The notes under the pieces are model-generated. The model saw only the letters and a list, made by a program, of their open reading frames with translations, searched no databases and had not been told where the DNA came from. Position numbers and translations under genes: made by a program. Shown here piece by piece: positions 16,637-24,605 of a DNA stretch of 57,985 nt (the stretch's first letter is position 1; each line of letters opens with the position of its first letter). Origin of the DNA: Bacteroidales bacterium (GTDB taxonomy: Bacteria > Bacteroidota > Bacteroidia > Bacteroidales > GCA-2748055); contig JAOZQY010000015.1 of the NCBI GenBank assembly GCA_029931975.1, positions 1-57,985 of the forward strand. The letters are read 5' to 3'.

Positions 16637-17923
16637 TTAAAGTTTAAAATTCCCTGAATGGGGATCAAATGATTCAATATAGTCTCCCAATTTTTTTAGA
16701 AATGCTCCTCCAAGTGCACCATCAATAATCCTGTGATCGTAGGTAAGGGAGAGCCACATCTTTTGCCTGATGGCAATGACATCACCCATTTCGGTTTCAA
16801 TCACTGCAGGCTTTTTCTTAATAGCTCCTATGGCAAGGATGGCTACTTCGGGTTGATTGATAATCGGGGTCCCGATATCATTCTGAAAGGACCCAAAGTT
16901 GGTCACAGTGAAGGTGCCTCCGCTGATATCATCCGGTGCAAGCTTACTGCTGCGGGCAGCTGATGCAAGCTCATTCATTTTCCTGGTGATTCCGGTTAGA
17001 TTCAGTGCTTCGGCATCCTTAATATTGGGAACAATCAGGTTGTTATCGGGCAGCGATACAGCAATGCCAAGATTGATTATTTTTTTTATGATGATCTTCT
17101 CCCCCTCAACGGAGGCATTAATCTGTGGGAAATCGCGCAATGATTTTACCGTTGCCTCCAGGAATACCGGGAGGTAGGTAAGTTTGACTCCCTCTTTTTT
17201 AAAGAACTCATCTTTCACCCTGTTTCGCCAGTTAACAACGCCCGTCACGTCAACCTCGATCATATTTGTAACATGTGCAGATGTTTGTTTGGACCTGATC
17301 ATATGCTCGGCAATCAGTTTCCTGAGTCTGCTCATTTCAACAACTTCATCGCCTTCTCCACGCATATGTGTTTCCTGAACATGTGTTTTTTGCAGAGCTG
17401 GAGCAGAAAGTTCTGCTTTTTTGGCCGGGGCTGTTTTCGTTCCGTCCCTCTTTTCCAGGTACTTCAGAAGATCTTCCTTCTGAACTCTTCCGTTTGCCCC
17501 GCCGCCCTCAATGGAATCAAGTTCATCCTGTGAAACGTCCTCTTTTGCTGCAATAGTCTTAACAAGCGGTGAATAGAAACGATCTTTGCCTGAGCTTAGC
17601 TTTTCATCACTGCTCTTGCTCTCTTTTACTTGATTTTCCTGGGGCCGGGCCTTCTTCTCTGCAGCCACCGGAGAATCATCCCCATCAAGTCCAATCACTG
17701 CAATGACAGTGCCTACCGGTACGACTTCGTCCTGCCTAAAGAATATTTTTTTCATAATGCCTTCAACAGGTGATGGTATTTCGGAATCAACTTTATCGGT
17801 GGCAATTTCGAGAAGAACATCATCCTCTTCAACCTTATCACCCTCTTTTACAAACCAGTTTGTAATAGTTGCTTCTTCAATACTTTCACCCATCTTAGGC
17901 ATGATAATATCAAAATTTGCCAT
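16637..17923 (-). CDS. Dihydrolipoamide acyltransferase (E2) of a 2-oxo acid dehydrogenase complex
   Basis: This 428-residue protein has one lipoyl domain (1-78, lipoylated Lys44 in T-D-K-V-D-S) and a charged linker. A peripheral-subunit-binding domain lies near 116-156 (S-P-L-V-K-T-I-A ... G-R-V-Q-K-E-D). The catalytic domain ends with the active-site motif Y-D-H-R-I-I-D-G. It forms the core to which E1, encoded just downstream, and a separately encoded E3 bind. The single lipoyl domain and linkage to the fused E1 favour a branched-chain complex, but pyruvate remains possible. Confidence 0.92.
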   Translation of the reverse strand: MANFDIIMPKMGESIEEATITNWFVKEGDKVEEDDVLLEIATDKVDSEIPSPVEGIMKKIFFRQDEVVPVGTVIAVIGLDGDDSPVAAEKKARPQENQVKESKSSDEKLSSGKDRFYSPLVKTIAAKEDVSQDELDSIEGGGANGRVQKEDLLKYLEKRDGTKTAPAKKAELSAPALQKTHVQETHMRGEGDEVVEMSRLRKLIAEHMIRSKQTSAHVTNMIEVDVTGVVNWRNRVKDEFFKKEGVKLTYLPVFLEATVKSLRDFPQINASVEGEKIIIKKIINLGIAVSLPDNNLIVPNIKDAEALNLTGITRKMNELASAARSSKLAPDDISGGTFTVTNFGSFQNDIGTPIINQPEVAILAIGAIKKKPAVIETEMGDVIAIRQKMWLSLTYDHRIIDGALGGAFLKKLGDYIESFDPHSGNFKL

Positions 17924-17965
17924 AATTGATTTAAATAATAATTTGGTGTGCTAATAGAATTTTCG

Positions 17966-17986
17966 TTGGTATAACAACCATACCAA
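17966..17986. promoter_or_regulatory. Inverted repeat upstream of the E2 gene
   Basis: TTGGTAT (17966-17972) and ATACCAA (17980-17986) form a perfect 7-base inverted repeat with a 7-base spacer. It lies 43 bases upstream of E2 and just after the preceding gene's stop. There is no T-tract, so an operator is as likely as a terminator. Confidence 0.35.
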
Positions 17987-17996
17987 GAAAATGTTT

Positions 17997-18923
17997 TTAC
18001 TCTTCACCTTCGAAAAGGATGTCCAGAATTACCGGAGTATCGCTGGGGAGTCTGTCAGCTATAGGGTGCTTCTTAAAGACAGGGTAGCTTATTCTAATAT
18101 CAGGGTATCCCATATGGACCAGCATGGCAACCACAGAAAAGATCTTTGGTCCCTGCGGTATCAATACGATGGAATATTCATTGCGAAGGGGTAAAATGAT
18201 GTCGATCAAGCTCTGATAGATGGATTTTCCGTTGCGGATAGGATAAGCTATCAGGTTCCTGATTGGGGCCTCATTGATCAGCTTATGGTTGTTTACAAAG
18301 ACCTTCTCAACAAAACGCTTCTCAACAGGCGGATCAGCGTAGAAAAGATAAAGCAGGTCCGGTTCAATGATTTTATAGATCGATTCCGAGACTTTCTTCT
18401 CCTGGCCGAGGCCAAGGATCAAGGCCACTTTTTTAACATTGGCAGGCTTTATATCAGTCTTAAGAAAGTCTGAAATCTCTTTTACCTTACCGTAACCGGG
18501 CTGTGGAACATAGTTGGCCATGGTATAGATAATTCGTATCCTGGCCTTTCTATCTTCATCCTGTTTATCATAGAACCATCTGAAAAATTCATAGTACCAG
18601 TTGGGTGACATACTGGTACAATCAATCATAACATTAATCTGTTCGCCCTCGATGGGAGCAAGGATTGCATCCACGTCCGGGATCGCAGAATTAACTGTAA
18701 ATATTTCAAAATCATGGTCCTTGAAGTAATTCTCGTTTTTCTGGTAGGAAAACTCTTTTAGTTTTTTTGCACCCTTCAGGGCAATCTTTTTGCAGGAATC
18801 CTCTTCAATTAACCTGGACACAGTGGTAGCACGCGTTTCAAAGCCTAAGGTTGTGATAAAAACATCTGCCTTAAAATCAGCCAGTTGTGCCGGGTCAATA
18901 TGTTCTATGGATGAGAGTTCCAA
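17997..18923 (-). CDS. Uncharacterised protein with repeated Rossmann-like segments
   Basis: I do not recognise this 308-residue protein. It has no signal peptide or membrane segment. Alternating hydrophobic strands and helices suggest a two-lobed alpha/beta fold. Notable motifs are D-V-F-I-T-T-L-G-F-E-T-R-A (about 24-36), V-M-I-D-C-T-S-M-S-P (strand plus polar loop), A-L-I-L-G-L-G-Q-E-K-K-V-S-E (second half) and S-I-V-L-I-P-Q-G-P-K. The paired G-F-E-x-R-A and I-D-x-T-S-M loops resemble nucleotide-sensing Rossmannoid proteins such as the CARF class, but this is only a fold-level impression. It stands between the E2 gene and a serine hydrolase with no obvious functional partner. Confidence 0.75.
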   Translation of the reverse strand: MELSSIEHIDPAQLADFKADVFITTLGFETRATTVSRLIEEDSCKKIALKGAKKLKEFSYQKNENYFKDHDFEIFTVNSAIPDVDAILAPIEGEQINVMIDCTSMSPNWYYEFFRWFYDKQDEDRKARIRIIYTMANYVPQPGYGKVKEISDFLKTDIKPANVKKVALILGLGQEKKVSESIYKIIEPDLLYLFYADPPVEKRFVEKVFVNNHKLINEAPIRNLIAYPIRNGKSIYQSLIDIILPLRNEYSIVLIPQGPKIFSVVAMLVHMGYPDIRISYPVFKKHPIADRLPSDTPVILDILFEGEE

Positions 18924-18983
18924 AATACATAATTCTGAATGGCCTAAGATATAAGGAAAATCGTAAGGTCTTCAAATAAATTA

Positions 18984-20312
18984 CTAAAGTTTCGGATTTG
19001 TTGTTGGAATTTCAGCTATGGGGCCGGGCTGAGCCTCTTCCATGGAGAAGAGATCAAAAACAGGCCATTGATTAACTTTGTTGATGGTTCCGAACATCAT
19101 ACTTGATTCATACCTGTGGATCCTGGAATGCTTATAGGTACTGGTGTTTGTCAAAATAACCCAGTTTAAACCATCATTCTGCCTGACAATCAATGCTGAA
19201 GAGCCAGTCAGGTATCCTGTACGCCACCATGTGCCATAGCTGTCACTCCCTCTCCAGCCAAAAAGGCCCTTACCTGCAATATTTGGATTTGACATGCTGG
19301 CAATTGTTTCAGAGGAAAGAATATCTGGTTGATCGTTAAAACCATCAATAGCAGTCATAAATTTTACGAGTTCAGGAGCAGAAGCCACCCAACCTCCTGC
19401 AGGACCAAGAAGTTCCATATCGTTGCCACCATAATAGATGGGTACAATTTCACCTGTTCCTCCCATATCATAGGTAGTCATTTTACCAGCGCTACTATGG
19501 TACCTGACTTCGTTAGGATATTTCTCGTGATAATAGCTTTTCCCGATATGCATATCATGAATACCCAGTGGCTTAAGAAGATTCATAACCACATAATCCT
19601 GGTAAGGCATTCCGCTTCTCTCTTCAATGATTTCACCCAGGACAGCATATCCAAAATTGGAATAGTTGTATTTGGTGCCTGGCCTGCTATTTAAACTGAG
19701 CGAAAGTGAATAGTGGATAATATTTTTAATTGAAGCAGGTGCAGGAACATTCATTTTCCTGGCTATATAAAGCGGGCTGAAAACAGGATCGCCTGAATTT
19801 CTTGACCACCCTGCTGTATGGTTCAGGAGGTGACGGACAGTGATGTCTTCCACTCTTGGGTCCTTGTATGTACTATAGAGTGAATCATTCAGGATTCCAT
19901 TTTTACCAAACACAGTCTCATCCAGATCCAGTGATCCTTCCTCATATAATTTCATTATAGCAACAGCTGTTATGAGTTTTGATACTGAAGCAATACGGAA
20001 CAGATGGCCCGGTTTTACCTCCTCTCCCGTTTCTTTATTGGCCGTACCAAATCCTTTTGCATAAACCAGTCTTTCATCTTTGGTGACGGCCAAACTTGCA
20101 CCTTCAATTTTCCACCTATGAATAAAGGCTTTAACCTGCCTATCAATAATTTCAGTTCCTTCAAAATCAGAATACTGATTATCCAGTAGCAAGGAGAAAG
20201 GCACCTCTTCGTTGTTCAGAAGCGATGGATATCCCTTGTCCGAGAAAGTCATGGCGATTTCTCCGAAAAAGAAAAATGTAAACAGGGAAATAAACACAAA
20301 TATTTTCTTCAC
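18984..20312 (-). CDS. Serine hydrolase of the beta-lactamase/class C-like family
   Basis: This 442-residue secreted enzyme has a signal peptide at about 1-21. The nucleophile motif S-x-x-K is Ser109-V-S-Lys112 (R-I-A-S-V-S-K-L), and the second motif Y-x-N lies in N-Y-S-N-F-G-Y. The family (Pfam Beta-lactamase, COG1680) includes D-Ala-D-Ala peptidases, esterases and peptidases. Resistance activity cannot be inferred. The frame starts with GTG at 20312, and the resulting signal peptide supports that start. The C-terminal 40 residues are proline-rich and less conserved. The long non-coding stretch upstream holds the candidate structured RNA. Confidence 0.88.
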   Translation of the reverse strand: MKKIFVFISLFTFFFFGEIAMTFSDKGYPSLLNNEEVPFSLLLDNQYSDFEGTEIIDRQVKAFIHRWKIEGASLAVTKDERLVYAKGFGTANKETGEEVKPGHLFRIASVSKLITAVAIMKLYEEGSLDLDETVFGKNGILNDSLYSTYKDPRVEDITVRHLLNHTAGWSRNSGDPVFSPLYIARKMNVPAPASIKNIIHYSLSLSLNSRPGTKYNYSNFGYAVLGEIIEERSGMPYQDYVVMNLLKPLGIHDMHIGKSYYHEKYPNEVRYHSSAGKMTTYDMGGTGEIVPIYYGGNDMELLGPAGGWVASAPELVKFMTAIDGFNDQPDILSSETIASMSNPNIAGKGLFGWRGSDSYGTWWRTGYLTGSSALIVRQNDGLNWVILTNTSTYKHSRIHRYESSMMFGTINKVNQWPVFDLFSMEEAQPGPIAEIPTTNPKL

Positions 20313-20609
20313 AAATATTATTTATTGGAGCAAACATGCTCAATTACGGGGACAAAGTTATAGTAAAAACAGATTGAATCAGAATTGTTCAAGGCTGCCA
20401 AAAAGACACTCCATTAATAATATGCGTATAAGACTGTATTACAGGGTTATACATAATATTTTGAGACAATGCGAATGGTGTTATAATTTAATTATATTAT
20501 ATCGCTTCGCACGAAATAGTGTACTTTAATAGAGAGTTATCTTAGCTTTTATAAGACAATCGATGCTATTGGTCAAAAGAATTTACCAGAGATGTGGAAA
20601 GGGTATAAA
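20313..20609. other. AT-rich intergenic stretch, nothing recognised
   Basis: Between the serine hydrolase start and the structured segment I see no convincing gene, RNA or repeat. The sequence is strongly AT-rich around 20480-20510. It should hold the promoter of the serine hydrolase gene, but no clean TAnnTTTG was identified. Confidence 0.5.
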
Positions 20610-21027
20610 ACACGAATGGGAGCCAAATTTGCATCTGGTTCCCATTCCGCTGGTTAGATACCGTAGTTTCTAATTCGCGCCAAGCTACGGTTATTATGAC
20701 TCGTTTACATGGTCGAAACCTTGCAAACTCTTTCGCTGCCCGACGAATCGAACAACTTGCATCGCTGTTGTCCATAGACAATGCATAATGCTCAACTGTT
20801 TACAACTTTCACTGCGTTTTCAGGTACTCTACAGTTTCAGTTTCGAATCTCCCTTCATGCTTTTGACGGCAGTCCAGCTATTCCAGTTCCCAGTCTGATC
20901 CGAAGATCAGGAAAACAGCATCAATACCTGATTAGCTGTTCCCGTGACTCATGTTCACGCTTTCGGGTTGCCCCGACCGCTAACAAACTTAATTATTTAA
21001 AGAACTGAGTGGCCTTTTATCGCTCAC
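20610..21027 (-). ncRNA. Candidate structured RNA (possibly a group II intron domain I remnant)
   Basis: On the minus strand this 420-base stretch folds by eye into several consecutive helices capped by classic stable tetraloops. CTGATC-TTCG-GATCAG lies at 20910-20895. TCGGG-GCAA-CCCGA, with a GNRA loop, lies at 20976-20963. CGTGA/TCACG is at 20959-20943 and AACAGC/GCTGTT at 20940-20914. CCGTAG/CTACGG lies near 20690-20660 and GAATGGGA/TCCCATTC at 20647-20614. A GTGAG at 21027 would suit a group II intron 5' end, but no domain V or reverse transcriptase is present. Short open frames in the region show no recognisable protein. The RNA nature is a moderate inference; the class is uncertain. Confidence 0.4.
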
Positions 21028-21258
21028 TTGGTAAGACCAAATGTATACGCTTTCCTGCATCGTTCCAAGAAAAAATTGCCGAAGAATTTAACATTGAATG
21101 AACAGTGTTTATTAACAATTACCTGATAAATGGATTAATGATGCTGGGATCTGTTTATACCACAAACCCTTAGCAGTATCTTTCCAAATTGATAATTGTT
21201 GATATCCCAAACGCCGGCTAAAATAATTTACCCGGAGAAAGATACTTAAAAGGTTCAA
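21028..21258. other. Intergenic stretch with a possible gene relic
   Basis: A short plus-strand frame (about 21012-21101) ends K-C-I-R-F-P-A-S-F-Q-E-K-I-A-E-E-F-N-I-E then stop. It loosely resembles the M-C-G-R-F N terminus of SRAP proteins, whose broken copy lies next door on the other strand. The similarity is too short to rely on. Nothing else was recognised. Confidence 0.25.
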
Positions 21259-21780
21259 TTATGCGCGGATCAGTGGGATCAGCTTTGCTGGAAGAGAGAC
21301 ACGGGCTGACTGTATATGCTCCATCAGGGAGTTGGCTTTGATGGTAATAAGGGAGCAACTCTTCACTTCTTCACCGTTCAAAGGAATCCTCCAGCTATCG
21401 CAAAGACCTGCAAATACAAAAGGCTCACCACTCTTTAATGTTATATACCAGGGGATTTTTATGTTGTTGATCTGCTGCCACTCAAAAAGACCCCCCCTGC
21501 TACAATCAGGCATCTCCCATGATTCAAAGGTCCTCTAAAGGAGAGCTTTTCATGTAAGGTTTCGGTGCGGGCATTGTAAGTTCCCTTTCTAATCTGCTCA
21601 GCCTCTTCCCCGTCCCTACTCCAGGCTGGAATCAGGCCCCAATGCATTAACTGGACACGTGAAGGATTCTCCTGGGCGATCACAGGTATCAATGGATTAT
21701 CAAAAGCCCTGTAGAAATAGTTAAAGTCATAATCATACGAAATGGAGTGGTTATTAGTTAAAGGGAAAGTTAAAAGTTAA
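21259..21780 (-). pseudogene. SOS response-associated peptidase (SRAP/YedK family) pseudogene
   Basis: SRAP proteins crosslink to abasic sites in single-stranded DNA through Cys2. Family motifs are visible in two frames: H-W-G-L-I-P-A-W, T-Y-N-A-R-x-E-T, G-R-C-L-I-V-A-G-G, then F-E-W after a frame change, and F-A-G-L-C-D-S-W. The frame breaks at a run of seven G (minus strand, near 21490), where five G would give the normal spacing. The N terminus with the catalytic Cys is absent because an in-frame stop lies at about 21779. The C terminus ends early after K-A-N-S-L-M-E-H-I. Three lesions argue for a true pseudogene rather than a sequencing slip. Confidence 0.85.
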
Positions 21781-21823
21781 ACAATTATGAAATAAGATTT
21801 GTTAATGATACATACTCTTTATC

Positions 21824-22426
21824 ATGAATCAGCAAACTGAAATATTGCCTTTTTTTCCACTAAGTGTTTTTTTGTTTCCCGGTGAGGATATGCCCCTGCA
21901 TATCTTTGAGCCCCGATATACGCAACTTATTGATGAGACCCGTACCCTGGGGACTACTTTTGCCATTCCCTTTGTAATTGATCGGGAAATACAGGAATTC
22001 GGATGTGAAGTGAGGTTGAAAAATATGGTGGCCGAAAAAGAGGATGGGGACATGGTGATCGTTGTTGAATCCATTGCCATCATTGAGATTTCCAGTTACG
22101 ACAAACAGCTTGAGGGAAAACTCTATGCTGGTGGCACGATCAGGCGCCTCCCCTGCGATGACCCTGTTGTAAGTAAGGAACTGATTGATCTGATTGTTAG
22201 CTACAGGATGCAATTTGACCGCGAGTTTCTTGACACTTCCGATCCTGCAAAAATTTCACGTAAAGATGTTATTATTGCGCTGAATCTTTCTTCAAACGAA
22301 AAGTTTAAATTCATATGTATGCCGGATGCAGAACAGAGAGAGGGTTTTCTGGCAGGGCAACTTCGTTATCTCAGCATGATCAGAAAGCAGGAGAGCCTTC
22401 TGGGGGATGATTTTGGCTTGAATTGA
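21824..22426 (+). CDS. LON peptidase substrate-binding (N-terminal) domain protein
   Basis: This 200-residue stand-alone protein consists only of the Lon N-terminal-type domain. It opens L-P-F-F-P-L-S-V-F-L-F-P-G-E-D-M-P-L-H-I, which corresponds to the conserved start of the Lon substrate-recognition domain, then F-E-P-R-Y. It has no ATPase or protease domain. Similar proteins are widespread and presumed to bind unfolded polypeptides or act as adaptors. Its 3' end overlaps the convergent LexA-like repressor gene by 47 bases. Confidence 0.9.
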   Translation: MNQQTEILPFFPLSVFLFPGEDMPLHIFEPRYTQLIDETRTLGTTFAIPFVIDREIQEFGCEVRLKNMVAEKEDGDMVIVVESIAIIEISSYDKQLEGKLYAGGTIRRLPCDDPVVSKELIDLIVSYRMQFDREFLDTSDPAKISRKDVIIALNLSSNEKFKFICMPDAEQREGFLAGQLRYLSMIRKQESLLGDDFGLN

Positions 22427-23213
22427 CCAGCTTCATGCGGTCCATATCCTGTTTCAGGCTTGCTACTGTACGAACCAGCTGGTTTTCCGGAATCACGGGC
22501 TCCGGGATCTCATGACTGATAAAATGAATGAACTTCCATATCTCCCTGATCCCACTAACATCGATCTTATAGGGCTCATAAAGTGGATTCAGCGAGTAAA
22601 GAATCAACTTTCCTTCCTCCTCAATTTTGTTTTCAATAATCTTGAAAACAATACCATCATCCATGGTTAATACCACACATGCCTCCCCGTTTCTCAACTC
22701 TTTCCAGTCCACTACATACTCGCCGGTTACCCATGCTTTCTCCGGAATGGGAAGCATGGAATCGCCCTGAAGCTGAAAGGTTCTGTATTTTTTTTCGCCC
22801 GATAGAAAAGGGAGCTGGAATACCTGTAACTCGCTGATGTATTCCGGATCGGAAAAACCGTTGGTATAACCTGCCTGCGCCTTTACAGGAACCAGTTCTA
22901 TATTTTCCTGGTTGTCTGCACTTACCGTGGAGGCAAGTATCCTCAGATTTCCACCCCTGAGAAACACATCTTCTCCATGTTCCAGTTGCCGCAGCTGGGT
23001 CTCGCTTAATTTCGACAGGTCCACCTTTAGCAGGGTATCTATTGCAATGGCATAATAAGCCGAAAAGAGAAGGAGTATATCCAATCCGGGCTGCGCCACC
23101 CTGTTCTCATAACCACTTAAGGTGGAACGCTTCATACTAAGCTGTACAGCCACCTCATCCTGTGTAAGGTGTTTGCGCTTTCTCAACAATTTAATATTTG
23201 AATCAAAATACAT
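22380..23213 (-). CDS. LexA-like XRE-family repressor with S24 self-cleaving domain
   Basis: The 277-residue protein starts with a helix-turn-helix of the XRE type (about 5-60, L-T-Q-D-E-V-A ... S-T-L-S-G-Y-E-N). It ends in an S24 LexA/UmuD-like domain. The catalytic serine is in G-D-S-M-L-P-I and the lysine in I-V-F-K-I-I. A candidate Ala-Gly cleavage site lies in V-K-A-Q-A-G-Y. It would be inactivated by RecA-stimulated self-cleavage on DNA damage. It diverges from dinB/dnaE2 across an operator region. I start at ATG 23213; the longer frame begins with TTG. An acidic tail of about 50 residues follows the S24 domain. Confidence 0.88.
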   Translation of the reverse strand: MYFDSNIKLLRKRKHLTQDEVAVQLSMKRSTLSGYENRVAQPGLDILLLFSAYYAIAIDTLLKVDLSKLSETQLRQLEHGEDVFLRGGNLRILASTVSADNQENIELVPVKAQAGYTNGFSDPEYISELQVFQLPFLSGEKKYRTFQLQGDSMLPIPEKAWVTGEYVVDWKELRNGEACVVLTMDDGIVFKIIENKIEEEGKLILYSLNPLYEPYKIDVSGIREIWKFIHFISHEIPEPVIPENQLVRTVASLKQDMDRMKLVNSSQNHPPEGSPAF

Positions 23214-23252
23214 GTTAAAACAATATTTATGGTTGCACAAAAGAATCCGAAA

Positions 23253-23291
23253 GATTATATTGTAATCACAATAGTGATTATATTCTAATCA
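23253..23291. promoter_or_regulatory. Twin operators in the divergent repressor/dinB control region
   Basis: Two copies of GATTATATT(G/C)TAATCA lie at 23253-23268 and 23276-23291. Each is itself a GATTA-N5-TAATC palindrome, and their centres are 23 bases apart. Between them TAATCAC-AATA-GTGATTA (23263-23280) is a perfect 7-base inverted repeat. The location suits autoregulation of the XRE-S24 repressor and control of dinB and dnaE2. Confidence 0.72.
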
Positions 23292-23324
23292 AAGATAGAA
23301 TAAATAGTTACAAACACAAAAGAA

Positions 23325-24587
23325 GTGAGTATTACTCGAAATATCGTGCATATGGACCTGGATACATTCTTTGTTTCTGTGGAGCGCCTGATGAACAGCG
23401 AGCTGGAAGGTAAGCCGGTGATTATCGGAGGGATGTCGGATAGGGGCGTGGTATCCAGCTGCAGTTATGAGGCCCGGCTATTCGGGGTACATTCGGCCAT
23501 GCCCATGAAAATGGCCCGCTCGCTCTGCAACGAGGCCATTGTGATCAGGGGGGATATGGATGCTTACAGCCGGCACTCACGAATGGTTACTGATGTTATT
23601 GCTGAACAGGCTCCCATGTATGAAAAAGCATCCATCGATGAACACTACCTGGATATTACCGGGATGGACCGTTTTTTCGGCTGTATGCAGTGGACCCATG
23701 AACTGAGGCAGCGTATTATAAAAGAGACAGGTTTGCCCATCTCCTGCGGACTCTCGGCCAACAAGACTGTTTCAAAGATTGCCACCGGTGAGGCCAAACC
23801 CAACGGGGAAATTGAGATTCCAGGTGGAGGAGAAAAGGACTTCCTCTCCCCTCTTTCCATTCGAAAGATTCCTATGATCGGGAACCGCACCTTCCATCTG
23901 CTACGTTCCATGGGCATAGCTACCATCGGCACCCTGGGGCAGATACCCATGGAGATGATGGATAGTTTGCTGGGGAAGAACGGCCTGGTGATCTGGAAGA
24001 AGGCCAATGGCATTGATCCCACTCCTGTGGTCCAGTATTCTGAACGGAAATCCATTGGAAGTGAAAGAACCTTCCAGCGGGATACCATGGATACGGGGGG
24101 ATTGCACGACCTGCTCACCTCCATGGTGGAAAAACTGGCCTTCCAGCTGCGCAAAGAAGAGAAACTCACCTCCATTGTAACCGTGAAGATCCGCTACTCA
24201 AATTTTGATACCCATACCCTGCAGAAAAGAATCTCTTACACCTCTTTCGATCATGTGCTGATTCCCGCTGCCAGGGAGTTGTTCGATCGTCTTTATAAGC
24301 GGCGCATGCTGATCCGTCTGGTGGGGGTCCGCTTCTCCGGCCTGGTCCGGGGTGTTCAGCAGTTGAACCTCTTCGAAGATACCACGGAGATGGTGCATCT
24401 TTACCTGGCACTGGATAAACTACGCAGACGCTACGGTTCAGATTTGGTCAAAAGAGCCAGTGGCATACAGCTTCACGACCTGGAAGAGCGAATCTCCCTG
24501 ACGCAGCAACAGAAGAGCATCTCCTCGCCGAAAGATCGCCAGCAGATAGATAACCTGAAGAACAGGCGCTTTCGTTACTGGCACTAA
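23325..24587 (+). CDS. dinB: DNA polymerase IV (Y family)
   Basis: This is a 420-residue translesion polymerase. The catalytic residues are visible: the first Asp in V-H-M-D-L-D-T-F-F-V-S-V-E, and the Asp/Glu pair in S-I-D-E-H-Y-L-D. The usual small residue after Glu is His here. A clean beta-clamp binding motif Q-L-N-L-F lies at 346-350, showing it works on the sliding clamp. The start is GTG at 23325; the family motif begins at about residue 10. It heads a two-gene cassette with a DnaE-type polymerase 18 bases downstream and is likely repressed by the divergent S24 protein. Confidence 0.93.
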   Translation: MSITRNIVHMDLDTFFVSVERLMNSELEGKPVIIGGMSDRGVVSSCSYEARLFGVHSAMPMKMARSLCNEAIVIRGDMDAYSRHSRMVTDVIAEQAPMYEKASIDEHYLDITGMDRFFGCMQWTHELRQRIIKETGLPISCGLSANKTVSKIATGEAKPNGEIEIPGGGEKDFLSPLSIRKIPMIGNRTFHLLRSMGIATIGTLGQIPMEMMDSLLGKNGLVIWKKANGIDPTPVVQYSERKSIGSERTFQRDTMDTGGLHDLLTSMVEKLAFQLRKEEKLTSIVTVKIRYSNFDTHTLQKRISYTSFDHVLIPAARELFDRLYKRRMLIRLVGVRFSGLVRGVQQLNLFEDTTEMVHLYLALDKLRRRYGSDLVKRASGIQLHDLEERISLTQQQKSISSPKDRQQIDNLKNRRFRYWH

Positions 24588-24605
24588 AATGAGCATAGCG
24601 AACAT

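Noticed and set aside
18984-20312. Serine hydrolase as a beta-lactam resistance gene linked to the BlaI/M56 pair
   Set aside because: The S-x-x-K/Y-x-N family is broad, the gene is 11 kb away from the BlaI/M56 pair, and I saw no copy of the operator palindrome upstream of it.
20566-20781. Open frames on both strands inside the structured stretch
   Set aside because: Neither the minus-strand 71-residue frame nor the plus-strand frame ending L-A-S-L-L-S-I-D-N-A resembles any family I know. The region instead shows stable RNA hairpins, so I do not call a gene.
21012-21101. Plus-strand K-C-I-R-F frame as the displaced N terminus of the SRAP gene
   Set aside because: Only about four residues match M-C-G-R-F and it is in the opposite orientation to the pseudogene. 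An inversion is possible but the match is too short.
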